Under the pieces are notes generated by a model. It did not search any database, had not been told where the DNA came from, and saw nothing but the letters and a program-made list of their open reading frames with translations. A stretch of DNA of 64,000 bases, taken from Isoetes taiwanensis. Its lineage: Eukaryota; Streptophyta; Lycopodiopsida; Isoetales; Isoetaceae. The stretch spans positions 1,118,001-1,182,000 of the forward strand of contig JAJEKV010000136.1 of the NCBI GenBank assembly GCA_021234155.1. Reading direction: 5' to 3'. The translations under genes were made by a program, and so were the position numbers. Shown piece by piece: positions 35,977 to 46,925 of the stretch. How positions within the stretch are numbered: position 1 is the first letter of the stretch; the number at the start of each line of letters is the position of its first letter.

Positions 35977-36291
35977 TTGGTAAGATTGAAGGATTTTATA
36001 ACTACTTCAAGTGCCATTGGATGAGCTCTGAGGACCTAGACCTTCATGATAGGTCTAATGGTGGAACAATTCGAGTTTAGTGGAGAAAGCAATCTGAGTA
36101 ACTGACCAGATAGGGTCTCTCTACCATTATGTTGTTGTGGAATAGGACTTCCCTTAGTACGCATCATGATGCATAGAGAACCCATTTAATAGCCCTAATG
36201 CTTCCTATTTGTCCCATTGGGGACTCTCTGTATCTTTATTATTATTATTAATAACAAAAAACACACTCTTACCCTCAAAAAAAAAAAAAAA

Positions 36292-36307
36292 AACAATTTC
36301 ACAATAG
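36292..36307 (+). repeat. LINE target-site duplication, 3' copy
   Basis: AACAATTTCACAATAG directly after the poly(A) tail, identical to 29430-29445. Confidence 0.9.
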
Positions 36308-36693
36308 TTTCTTCTTAAAATGAAAGTGCCCTGTAAAGTAGTCCTTGAATGTAAAGTTGAGGACTGGAGTACCATCATTTGCTTAGAGAAACCAGAAATC
36401 CAACTAACTTGAATCATAGCAATATGAATGAATAATGATGTAGACACTTCAAATATATAACCCAAATTGCATTGTAACTACTACTTTTACAAAGCTATGG
36501 CAGCCTTCCATAATAACTTCCAAAATCATCAATATGAACCAAAATGCAGTAGCTAGAAAAGAGAATTAACCATGCAAGATTTTGTTAAAACTCCAAGGTT
36601 TTGAAGTATATGAGTTGGAAAGTGATGAATCACATTAGTTTAGAGAAAAACCCTCTTTTTTTTTTTGTAGTTCGTGCAAAGCAGCAGTACCTT

Positions 36694-37260
36694 TAGTAGC
36701 TTAACTCGCGAAATGGGAGCAGCAACATTTGACACAACTGCAAATACTTTTTCCATGAGGAAATCAATCATAAATCTATAAGATCCCTTTTCAGATGGCG
36801 CCACGATGAAAATAGGATATGCAAGTTGCTTCATTTGAGTGAATGCGTAGTTGTTCTTTGTTACATATGAGAGAAATGCATTTTTTGTCAATGAAGAATA
36901 ATCACGCCTGAGAAAAACAGAAAAATAAAATGCTCAACTAGCCATAATGCACAAGATAGTCACTTGAAACAAGAAAAGCTTTATTTAGGACCAGTGAAAA
37001 CAACATGCTTTAATGAGTCATACCTGATGTATACAACATTCGTGATGCCATGAACCCTTTGTATAATCCTAGAACCCCATCACTCGACCATATTCTGGTG
37101 TAGACATCTAAAAGACCATGAATTGAGGTTCCTTATGTATTTGTTTTGCTATATTAGCATCGTTTTTCAACCGATTCCTTGCGTAATCAAGCATACAAAT
37201 GAAGATCAAAGATGAAGCACCTGCAACTCTCCCTATGCCGCAAACTACTTTCAATATCCA
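36694..37260 (-). pseudogene. Scrambled fragments of a mitochondrial ADP/ATP carrier
   Basis: Fragment 1 (37260-37022, minus) reads RVAGASSLIFICMLDYARNR, then LKNDANIAKQ, then after a 1-base deletion GLLDVYTRIWSSDGVLGLYK. This corresponds to the second repeat of AAC/ANT ([20 protein letters not shown] ... GLYRGF). Fragment 2 (36801-36694, minus) reads EKGSYRFMIDFLMEKVFAVV, then APISRVKLL. This corresponds to the first-repeat start ([20 protein letters not shown]). On the coding strand the second-repeat piece comes before the first-repeat piece, the reverse of a real gene. The RRRMMM signature was not found. It is a rearranged relic. Confidence 0.7.
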
Positions 37261-37479
37261 TCTAAGCATCGCTTAATATAGATATAAGATTAGAACGGCT
37301 TTGCATAGATGAAAGCAAAAATAAATTTATGAAATTTACATAACTTGTGGATGGGTCATCTTTGTGAAAATTCAGCACATTGAAACATATAGATACAACT
37401 TGTAGCTTAAAAGGAAATGCATTGCAAAGGAAATTATTTGCTCGAAGGCCTTCAGATGTATAGCCTTGGATGCATAAAC

Positions 37480-38043
37480 TTGAATAAAAATACATTCAAA
37501 GAACTTTCTAAAGGCCTAATAATTTATACTTAATGTGTCTAATGTTAACTGGAGCACATCCACACATGCCTCCATATTACTGTCCAGGCTGGAAGAAAAA
37601 AAAGAGCATAAAGAGCATATAAAATTGTTGTCTCCAATTCAACTCATTTAGGATTTGGGAACATAACCTGCATGGTCCATTAAATGTGAGATTGAAGATT
37701 GCTTACAACTCTTCTACTAGAGTAATGGAGGGTTTGTGCTAGTACCTACTGCCACAACTCGCATTAGAACGTCTTTCGACCTGCAATTTTGAGCCTGAAG
37801 AGATGAGCATATATGAGCAGCTATTAAGATCCATAAGATGCAATTATTTAACTATTTCAATCTACTAATCCAAGGGACACATAAGTCATAAAAATCAAAA
37901 CAAAAGAAAACACAAAGTGTTGAAAGAAAGAAAGGAAGTAAACTATGATCTTTTAGTCAATGTCTAACTTCTTATGCATGTTCGCAAAGTATTTGGACTA
38001 TCTTCTGCAGGTCTTCCAGCAATGTCTAGGTATATCTTGAACT
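37480..38043 (+). repeat. Segmental duplication, copy B
   Basis: This is the second copy of the lipoyl synthase upstream segment (24748-25371), 12.7 kb away in direct orientation. It lacks the roughly 60-bp CAACAACTATTT-containing stretch of copy A. No lipoyl synthase exon follows it. Confidence 0.8.
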
Positions 38044-38537
38044 CTTATGTGTTGCTGCAAGGATAAGCAAGATGTTAGGCACCTAAAAAAGCTAAGAATA
38101 AAAGAAATAACAAAATTGCAGGCAAATAAAATGCCATCAGTGCATTGAGAACCGGAAGATATGGAAGAGCTCAAAGATTAAAAGGGAACGTAAGCTAATT
38201 CTTAAAGATGATTTTTTACTTTCTTGCTTTAATATTTGAATTGCTCTAGATTGAGTCCATTCATGCTCTTTAGCTTTTGATTGAATTGACATAATAAGGT
38301 CCATCAAATTTAGGTAAATTTAGCAGTTTAGATAATGAAGTCAATATGATTACAACACAATATTTGGGTGTACCAAGAGAACAATAGTTGTGACTTGAAG
38401 AAGAATACGGGAAGAATAGCTCTCGATAAATATAAGAACCAAACTCCCATGAGAATTAGAACGAAATTACCTTAAATCTCTGAGCAAATATCCAACTAAC
38501 GTCCAAATGTGACATCTTAAATCTTCATAATCATGTA

Positions 38538-38654
38538 TTGGGGAATGCCATAGGGGATCCCCCTTTCCGGTTTGGAATGGGGCCCTCCCGACCGGCGTTA
38601 GCCGGGAGGGGGTCCCTTCCAAACCGGAAAGGGGGGACCTATGGCATTCCCCAA
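38538..38654. repeat. 117-bp near-perfect palindrome
   Basis: The left arm begins TTGGGGAATGCCATAGG and the right arm ends CCTATGGCATTCCCCAA. Inner parts such as CTTTCCGGTTTGGAA / TTCCAAACCGGAAAG and CTCCCG / CGGGAG also pair. The stem is about 50 bp with few mismatches and a very short centre. The element is GC-rich against an AT-rich background. It could be a foldback transposon or a small-RNA precursor. Confidence 0.9.
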
Positions 38655-38825
38655 CAAAATGGAAGTTGGATCATCTAACCTTTTGTCCTTTTTGTCTTTT
38701 GTTGGGTCACTTATTTTAGATTTGTTCATTTTTGAACTCCAACTTCCATTCCGGATTAGAAAGATTGCCACATGGCATCACCAAATTAAACATCAAACAA
38801 AAATGGAGATCCAACTTCCATTTTG
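38655..38825. mobile_element. 171-bp MITE-like element
   Basis: Perfect 18-bp inverted ends, CAAAATGGAAGTTGGATC (38655-38672) and GATCCAACTTCCATTTTG (38808-38825), enclose 135 bp of AT-rich DNA. A further inner copy of CCAACTTCCATT lies at about 38739-38750. It abuts the palindrome with no gap. I could not identify a clear target-site duplication. Confidence 0.7.
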
Positions 38826-39541
38826 TAGTTAGTTGTAATATAACTTGTGCCTCTTCCAGAAAGCTCTCCAACAGATCCTCTTGCACGTAAGATAATGCAT
38901 GCATCTGGGAATTATATACATGTCTCCAATTTGTCCATGGAATATGTTATAGTCATGTGCATTGCAATTGAAGCAAGGATTCAAGGTACTTTTTATTCTT
39001 AAAGAAACGACCCACACAGTTCCAAAATAAGACCCACAGTTATGTTTGTATATATGTTCATATATAAGACCCCGTTTGCTGGTTCAACCCTATTCATTAG
39101 AATGGACCGCACATGGTTCTATCCTTGGATGTGGTTAATCTGGACATGCCTAATTTCCAGCTCAGAAAATAGTTTTTCCTTCAATCCAGCATGATTTGAG
39201 TCAAAATTTGTCTTTCGTCAATTCGGGGTTTTAGAGGTAAGAGATTCAAATGCTTTTTGAACAATGATGCCATCTACAAGAACAATCCTATCAAAGTGGA
39301 GCACTATCACATGCTTAGTTTCGCGGACGATTAATGTGGACAAAAATTTGTACATATGAACGCCCGTAATGTTGTCTTCAAGTTAAAAGAATGCTATGTG
39401 AAGAAGTTGATTGTATATGAATTGTACTTTTTTTCTTACGACAAGAAAATTGTAAAAGCTAGGGCAATGCCAAAAAAGCAGTTAGGAAAAAGGGCCGACT
39501 CCGAGTGCAAAATCTTCTCAAGCACAGACAGAAATGAGTTA

Positions 39542-39547
39542 TTTATT
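39542..39547 (-). terminator. Candidate polyadenylation signal of the peroxidase gene
   Basis: AATAAA on the minus strand, about 38 bp beyond the peroxidase stop codon. Confidence 0.4.
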
Positions 39548-39584
39548 AGAAAGGCAAAAAGGGCCGGCAAAGACAGGAAAAAAA

Positions 39585-40811
39585 TCAGGGGTTAGTGCGA
39601 CGGCAGTCCCGTCGGATCTCACCGTCAATGGGGCCCTTCAGATCAATGTGTCCAAGCTTCAGCATGGCCTTGGCAAATTCTGCATAAAACAGGCGGCCAT
39701 ATCTGGCATATGCCTGTACCCAAGCCTTGGTCCTGTTATCATACACTAGTTCTTGGTCTGATTGCAGGAGTCCCTCTCCCCCAATAACGTGTTTGAAATA
39801 ACTGTTATCAAATTTCAACTCTGTGGATCTGTCTAGCCCCACAGCCTGCCCATCTGAAGAACCCTCTGCGCACATTTTCATTAGATTTCTTGCATACTCA
39901 GGCGCCATAGTTGGATCTGCTCTTCCTCTGCCACCAGAATTATAGAGCCGGTCTTGGAATGTGGCGCAGTGTGCCCTCCCTAATGTATGAGCCCCTGTCA
40001 TAATCGAATTGAATTGAATTGAACTGAACTGAACTGAACTTAACAGAAAAATAAAACGTGAATTACCTGACAGAGTGACCACATCTTTCACATCCAACCC
40101 CTTGCCTGCAAATACCTTAATTATCCTTCCCATCCCAAATCCAGGTCCTGCAAGATTCCTGTTCGCATCAGAAGCTCTAGAAATTTTGCCATCGTATCTG
40201 CCTGTGGGTTGCCTCCAATACGGCCCTCCAGACTGTTTCAAACTGGAAGCTTTTAGTATATAATAAGTGGGATTCATTGAAATTGAATTGAATTGAATTG
40301 AAATTGAATTGAATTGAATATTATGGCTTACAAGCGAGACGCTATCTCTGGCTGCCAATGCAAGTACATCAGCACATGATACAACTCCTGGGCATGCTGC
40401 TTCCACCCTTCGTTTCGCCTCGTCAATTACACCAAATCCGGTGGCCGAGTTGTTGTTTGCAGAACTAAATTTCTCTGGGATGCCTCCATCTGCTGATGAA
40501 TCCAGCAGCACTGACCCGTCGCAGCCCTGTCATTGACAAAACCCATCCGTCAATTTTTGCATAGCATCATTACATCATCTGAATTAAGACGAATGAGATC
40601 AAACATTGACAAAGCAGTCGTGGAAATGAAGCCTGAGTATTCCAGCAGCAATGCGCTTGTTTCTGCTGAATGATCTGACCAATGTCTGCTTTACAATGCT
40701 TTCTGCAGACGGACATTTCAAATCGTAGAATCCAACCCTCGTCGATGCTTCTGCCCAATTCGCTGTTATTATGCTGAATAGTACAATCAGGGTCTTCTTC
40801 ATGGTATCCAT
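39585..40811 (-). CDS. Class III peroxidase, secreted
   Basis: Four exons on the minus strand, 40811-40605, 40526-40332, 40232-40067 and 39994-39585, join in phase to 325 residues, a normal length. The protein starts MDTMKKTLIVLFSIITANW, a signal peptide probably cleaved after AEA. Distal haem-pocket residues are in ILRLHFHDCFVN-GCDGSVL, with Arg and His present. The proximal His is in VVTLSG-AHTLGRAHC. Calcium and cysteine positions (CPSAE, GCDGS, CPGVVSCADVLALAARDSV) look complete, and the end is GEIRRDCRRTNP. These enzymes use peroxide to oxidise phenolics in the cell wall or vacuole, in lignin and suberin formation and defence. The exon layout (three introns) is the classic one. Introns 2 (99 bp) and 3 (72 bp) are unusual: both are stop-free and in frame. 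I chose the ATG at 40811 over 40829 because the signal peptide then starts cleanly. Confidence 0.95.
39995..40066 (-). repeat. Peroxidase intron 3 with pentanucleotide repeat
   Basis: This 72-bp intron carries (GAATT)n / (GAACT)n on the plus strand (about 40004-40041), equal to TTCAA-type units on the coding strand. It is a multiple of three with no stop in the gene frame. Confidence 0.85.
40233..40331 (-). repeat. Peroxidase intron 2 with pentanucleotide repeat
   Basis: This 99-bp intron carries (TTGAA)n runs (about 40277-40319 on the plus strand), the same unit as intron 3. It is also a multiple of three and open in the gene frame. Confidence 0.85.
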
Positions 40812-41046
40812 GTTCACCACAAATTGCAAATGTGCCTCCTCGCCATTTTATTCATCTGGCATTTCATTTTCAAATTCTTCAATGTCAGTTTCAGAAAAAA
40901 ATCACTTTTCAATTACTTAGAGAAAGAACTAATTGGAACTAAGAAACTATTTACTAAGGTTTAGTCTGTAAAAACTTTATTTTAGAAACGTTGTGGCATG
41001 AATCCATGCATATAAGACGGCATTTGCACAAGGGTCTACCTACACC

Positions 41047-41057
41047 TTTATATATGA
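41047..41057 (-). promoter_or_regulatory. Candidate TATA box of the peroxidase gene
   Basis: CATATATAAAG on the minus strand, about 235 bp before the chosen start codon. It is the best TATA match I saw in the upstream region. Confidence 0.35.
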
Positions 41058-42026
41058 ACCCATGTGAACAATTTGGTTACACTAAGGTTTACATATTAGG
41101 TAATTTTCATCCAGAGGGGCTTTATGCCCCATAAAAAGTCGAGACGACGTTGCTACAAGATGCATCATGAGTGGCACATCCACAAGTGATGCTAAGTCTG
41201 ACAGTGCCATGGAGACTGTTGAAGGGGTCTCACAAAAATTACCAAGTCTAATGTCATGTTTTGGCTCAAATTGCATCGCCTATCTATTATTTTGTCAATT
41301 TCACCCGATAATAATGATAGAAAAAGATCATAATTTAAGCCAAACATGAACATATAGGATGCAAGGCTTCATATTGTCCCACATAAGTTGTATGAAAATG
41401 CAACACTAGTTTTAAGCTCCATAAAGTTCTTAAGATTGTCCTACTCGAGTCATGGTGGCCCATCATCTCGAAAATGATATTCTATTCAGACGAATGGAGT
41501 AAAGTTTCCACATAAAGGACACTTTGTTAACAAAGCATCCACAAAGCAAATTCTCTATGTCGCTAGTAGATGGTGAGCTTCAATTATTCAAATAGAATGC
41601 TGACAAAATGGATCTAACTTCTTGAAATCACCCAGCGAAGGACAAACCTCAAAACAACAAAACAACGATTTTATAGATTTCAAAGGTCTAAAAGTAATTT
41701 GCTAGAAACATAGAATAGACCCATCAAGGCCACTTGTGGGTTTGCGAAAATATTGATTTTAGACAACAGTCACGAACCACAAACTCAAAATTATTAGAGA
41801 TTTTGCAACTCCCAATGAAAGTTATATAACCATCATTTAATTAAATTGGGGTTATGTCTTAATTTTGGGACAAATTTCATATTGCATGTTTTTAGTAGCA
41901 TATTCAAATTCACACATTTCACCTCAAAAGTATGAAAACGTAATATCATATTATTTACAAAATAGTCAATATTTCACAATATAGCACTATATCATAAAAA
42001 CATTATAAGAAAATTTACATAGTTAT

Positions 42027-44876
42027 TCACTTTTCTTGAAGCACCCCCAATGATATCATAACCTTCTTCCTTACATCCTGAGGCATTGTAACTTTCACAT
42101 TTCTACCTGGAACAGTTTTGGAGTCCTCCAATACACTTTCAAAGTTAAGCCAAAGATCAGGATCACTAGGATTTCTCCTCCACTTCTTTATCTAACAATA
42201 TAAATATCTTTCTTTATCCGAGACATTGGTCAACTGATGCACTGGACACCACCATTCCATCCGCACATGGTTGAAGTTAATATTACCTTCTTCTTTGCAA
42301 ATATCAGAGATGGTGTATCCCAACCACACTGGATATGTCTCTATATCTGCTGGCTTTGCTACCACAAATTGGTGGCACTCCAAGTCAATAGAAGGTTCAT
42401 AAGCTTCCATGCCTAGAAACTTTGACCTATTGTTCTTAGGACTAACATAGTATTTGTCAGAAGGAGGAGGAGCATATTGCTTACGAATGCTACTAACAGT
42501 GCCATCAACATCCCCAGCACTGGCTAAGGTCTTCTACCTAGTTTTAAGCAACCACCCTTCTTTTAATTCTTCTAAGGATGTGTCTACCTCCCCCAACAAA
42601 TTAATCACCTTCTTCCAGTAAGCTATCAATGCACGATTGGTGTCATCGGGGTTAGTTTTCCAATGCTTTATATAGCCATGGATTTCGTCCTTAGTCAATC
42701 CCAATTGCTTCACTTCCTTAGTAGGTTTTAGAGCTTTTGGTTGACTTGAAGGTATCATAGGCTTGCCATTCTCATCTTTATGCCGTATTTCTTCCCTTCC
42801 TCTCCACTCCTCTTCTGAAGGTCTCATCTTTCATTGAAAGATTGGAATCCCATTTCTCACCCAAAAAGTGAATGGAAGAGGCCTAGAATGACCTTTGCAT
42901 AACCATCCACAAAACTCTTCCAATCAAACACTTCTTCTACGAGAGATCTTATAGGGTTTGGAGTAGTATATATTCATGCAAGATTTCCATTAGCCTAGGA
43001 AAGTTGGTCACTGTCTGTTGCTTCAATATACAAGCCAAGTAATGCATCCACATCCTCATGGGTATGCCCCGGCATCAAGAACCCCAAATTAACTCTTTCA
43101 AATATACCCACAACTGTTAAGTGGGATATGAAAGACAACATCCACCTGTTCTTATTTTGGCCAAGCACAATTATCAATGTGCAAGAGGAACCTTCTAAGT
43201 AGATCTTGAGCTCTAGCACGTGAAGTTGAAGCTCCAACATGTTCACTATGCCCATGCTTCCTAAACCTGGCCTTGCTAAACTTCTCAATATTGTTAGGGT
43301 TTCCATCCAACAATACACTACGTAGTGCCTGGCTAGCTGTAGGATTTTGGAGATGACCATTATAACCATTTTCATAGTTTCTCAAGCACCTTATGACATT
43401 CTCAATATGAAAATCTCGACCATCACTCCACAACTCCAAACTGAAATGCCCATAGTAGGTTTGAGATTACCCATGCAAGATTGCCCCATTCATTAAGATC
43501 TGCAAAGGGTATGATCTCCCACATGACTTTAAGATGTACTTGAATTGTGGAAGACGAGTCTTTTGCTAGTTCATCTTTCATGTATTATACATAAATAGTT
43601 ATTAGGTTCTAGTGCAGATAAGATCCTCCACATCCAATAACATGATCTACATGATGATAGTTGATCAGTCATATAGTCCTTCATATGCTCCCTTATCCTA
43701 GCCCTTTGACTTGATTGCACAGTCTTATCAAGAGTCTCCTTCAACTTAGCACATAAATTGCACTTCACAAATTTGTTTGAAAATGCTTTTTCCATAGCCC
43801 ACTAAAGCTAGATTGGGATATTAGAAGAATTTCCAATTCTCGTAGGGAAGTCACTTCCTCTAAAATACTCTTTTGAGTACAATGTGATGGTAACATTTTC
43901 TCAACAACTGCTCTTCCCTTGACATCCCTTTTGCTTTTGTGTGATATACACTCTGCATTGAACTCAATATATTTTTCAAATATTTCCCTGGCAGCCAAGA
44001 TCCTAGAGGTTGGTCTCAACAAGCCATTATTTCCATGTAAAACAATCCTGGTCCCTTCTGCCAATTATGCCATGAGGAAGTTGGAATTGCATGGATATTC
44101 TGCCATGTTTTTTTACATGTCCATTTTCCTGGCAAAGGGTATCTTTTTCTGTTTGGATTTCTTTCATCCTGAAGTGCATGCTCAAAAATTGTATACATAT
44201 AGGTCCTCCTTTCATCAACAGTATACTCTTGAAAAGTGGCTCTTGCTTCCACCAATTGTTCTATTATAAAGAATTGCATACAACCACTCCAACAATAATT
44301 TGAACCCCTAACCTTCACTATAGTCTCATGTTTAGTGTCACCAATCAACTTGGTTCTCTTGCTAGGATAATGTCTGGCAATTGATACTTCTCCCCTTTTG
44401 CTTAGGTTTAGGATACCCACTACTAATAGATCAAGATCAAGACAATCATTATTCCCAACAATCTCTGGCTTAGGATAATCCTCCACAAATTGGACACTAT
44501 CTATAGACCATGCCATGATGCAAGGAACCTCCAATTGCTTGACACAACCAAAATGTTCCTTGTCGCCCAAACCCTTACCTTTTCAATTGTCTTCCAACTT
44601 AGAAATTACAATACCTAGATTGTCTTCCCCCAGTCTTTCATCATTAACAACTTGACCAGGATCTACTAGTACAATGACTCCGTGGCCTACTATTTCCTTG
44701 TCGCACTTGTGCATGATTCTGACCTTCTTGTTCCTCCATTGCACCCTATTATAGAGGACTATTTGTTTTTCTTCAACATTCTTGGTAGGAGGGGCTTCCT
44801 TAGTGACATTGCTTTTTTCAACATTTTGCACACCATTGTTCTCTTCAATATTTTGAGTTGGAGGGGCACCATTGAC
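42027..44876 (-). pseudogene. DUF7869-like, transposon-related protein gene relic (copy 1)
   Basis: The minus strand carries a broken coding region. From 5' to 3': an N-terminal part after an acceptor at 44876 (KEIVGHGVIVLVDPGQVVND); a region with SNYCWSGCMQFFIIEQLVEA and CKKTWQNIHAI; then GNNGLLRPTSRIL; then CNLCAKLKETLDKTVQSS; then the core with LHIDNCAWPK and, after a frameshift near 43155, NKNRWMLSFISHLTVVGIFE and FLMPGHTHEDVDALLG. The C-terminal part (MRPSEEEWRGREEIRHKDEN ... KPADIETYPVWLGYTISDIC) ends at a stop at 42027. The DNC...NKNRF...GIF...FLxxGHTHEDVD pattern is that of DUF7869 proteins, an uncharacterised family suspected to derive from a DNA transposase fold. Several frame breaks are present. 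The family call is from memory of the motif. Confidence 0.5.
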
Positions 44877-45846
44877 CTAGAAAAATTGTACCCTTTTTAG
44901 TAAATGACCAAGAAATAATTACATATCATAAGAAAAGTACGACATTTGTTCAGTATATAGTCAAAACAAAATATTTAAAATTTCTTGGAAATAGGTTTAA
45001 TTTAATAATAACAATGGATATGAACGAAATTATTTAAAACAACTAATTTAATAGAGTCCGTGTCATACACCTCTAATGAACTTGAATAAAGAAATGACTT
45101 TTAAAATATGTAAATTTTAATTATCGAAAAATTAGCCATGAGAATAGGAAAAGACATATAAGATATCTAAATTCTGATTATCGAAAAAGTAACCATGAGA
45201 ATTTAATGCATTAAATGCAATATTCTCCATATATACCCTAGATGCTATACCTGGCAAGCAGACCATACGTCTGACATGTTATTTCAGAGAATCAGATTTT
45301 CACGCTAATTAGTAAGACCTAAATTCAATTCATGCTCTTCAAATTCTCTATTCTTCATTTCTTCTCGATTCTGATGGTTGCTCTTCTGCAGTAAGAACCA
45401 TTTATTGTGCTTTGTATTTTCGGCCTCCTAGCATGCTTAAATCTTGGTGAGCAAGTTTGGTTTCGGCAATTTTTCATCTTCTGTGACTGCAAGCAAGCCT
45501 CCTAATGTTATTTGAAGTACTCTATTTTTTTTTATACATGCAAGAAAAGCATTTGTAGTAGACTTTCGATCTGCAACTTTACGTGCAGTTCAACAAAGGT
45601 TACAGAATTCAAGGTTAGTTCTGGTTTAAATTTAAGATGCATATCTATAGTATGTTTAATCCAGAAAAAGAGGTGGTCAAAGATCTTACTCAAGGCAGTG
45701 GAAACAGATGATATTTATGAAAGCAAGCATAGTTTTTTATAAACTTCATTCGCTTCTTTTTGCTTCGAATAAATCCTTGAGTTTTTCTTCTTGAATGAAA
45801 CATGTTGTAGCATGCACGAATAGCTTCTCATTTCTATAAACCTCAT

Positions 45847-46890
45847 TTCATAAGTTTCCATGCCTAGAAACTTTGACCTATTGTTCTTAGGACTAACATA
45901 GTGTTTGTTAGAAAGAGGAGGAGCATATTGCTTACGAATGCTACTAACAATGTCATCAACATCCCCAGCACTTGTCTTCCACCTAGTTTTAGACAACCAC
46001 TCTTCTTACAATTCTTCTGAGGATGTGTCGACCTCCCCCAACAAGTTAATCACTTCTTCCAGTAAGCTACCAATGCATGATTGGTATCATCGAGGTTAGT
46101 TTTCCAATGCTTTATATAGTCATGGATTTCGTCCTTAGTCAATCCCAATTGCTTCACTTCTTTAGTAGGTTTTAGAGCTTTTGGTTGACCTGAAGGTATC
46201 ATAGGCTTGCCATTCGCGTCTCGATGCCGTATTTCTTCCCTTTCTCTCCAGCCCTCCTCTGAAGGTCTCATCTTTCATTGAAAGATTGGAATCCCATTTC
46301 TCACTCGAAAAGTGAATTGAAGAGGCCTAGAATGACCTTCAAGGTCAATGCATAACCATCCACAAAACTCTTCCAATCAAACACTTCTTCTACGAGAGAT
46401 CTTATAGGGTTTGGAGTAGTGTATATTCATGCAAGATTTCCATTAGCCTAGGAAAGTTGGTCACTGTCTGCTGCTTCAGTATACAAGCCAAGTAATGCAT
46501 CCACATTCTCATGGGTATGTCCAGGCATCAATGAGCTCTAGCACGTGAAGTTGAAGCTCTAATATGTTCACTAGGCCCATGCTTCCTAAACCTTGCCTTG
46601 CTAAGGCTAGCTATAGGATTCTGGAATGACCATTATAACCATTTTTATAGTTTCTCAAACTCCTTATGACATTCTCTATTCTATTCTATTCTAATGTGAT
46701 CATGAAAATCTCGACCATCACTCCACAACCCCAAACTAAAATGCCCACAGTAGGTTTGAGACTGCCCATGCAAGATTGCCCCAGTCATTGAGATCTTCAA
46801 AGGGTATGATCTCCCACATGACTTTGGGATGTACTTGAACTGTGGAAGACAAGCCTTTTGCTGGTTCATCTTGTCATGCATTATACGTAA
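45847..46890 (-). pseudogene. DUF7869-like relic, partial copy 2
   Basis: It matches 42400-43592 of copy 1 with an internal deletion that removes most of the HTHEDVD-containing core (the junction near 46530 corresponds to about 43075-43205 of copy 1). It keeps MRPSEEGWREREEIRHRDAN (46271-46212) and QQKACLPQFKYIPKSCGRSY (about 46864-46805). Its upper end stops exactly at a Helitron-like terminus at 46892. Confidence 0.6.
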
Positions 46891-46891
46891 A

Positions 46892-46925
46892 CTAGAAAAA
46901 ATGCCCAGCGTTGCGGGGCTCTTGC
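46892..46925 (-). mobile_element. Helitron-like 3' terminus, minus strand
   Basis: Read on the minus strand: GCCCCGC-AAC-GCTGGGC (46903-46919), seven bases, CTAG, then host T. The hairpin has one mismatch and the same AAC loop as the terminus at 22897. The element body must extend to higher coordinates; its TC 5' end was not located. The DUF7869-like copy 1 supplies the uninterrupted site. Confidence 0.55.

Larger units (their letters stand above)
29446..36291 (+). mobile_element. L1-type LINE, 6.85 kb, with target-site duplication
   Basis: The element lies between perfect copies of AACAATTTCACAATAG (29430-29445 and 36292-36307). It ends in a poly(A) run (about 36276-36291). Order: 5' region, degraded ORF1, then ORF2 with AP-endonuclease, reverse transcriptase and a zinc-finger-like C-terminus. 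This is the layout of plant L1-clade LINEs. It inserted about 770 bp downstream of lipoyl synthase in the same orientation. Both ORFs carry frame breaks, so this copy should not move by itself. Confidence 0.92.

Noticed and set aside
43919-44303. Plus-strand frames over 43.9-44.3 kb
   Set aside because: Antisense to the DUF7869-like relic; no family features.
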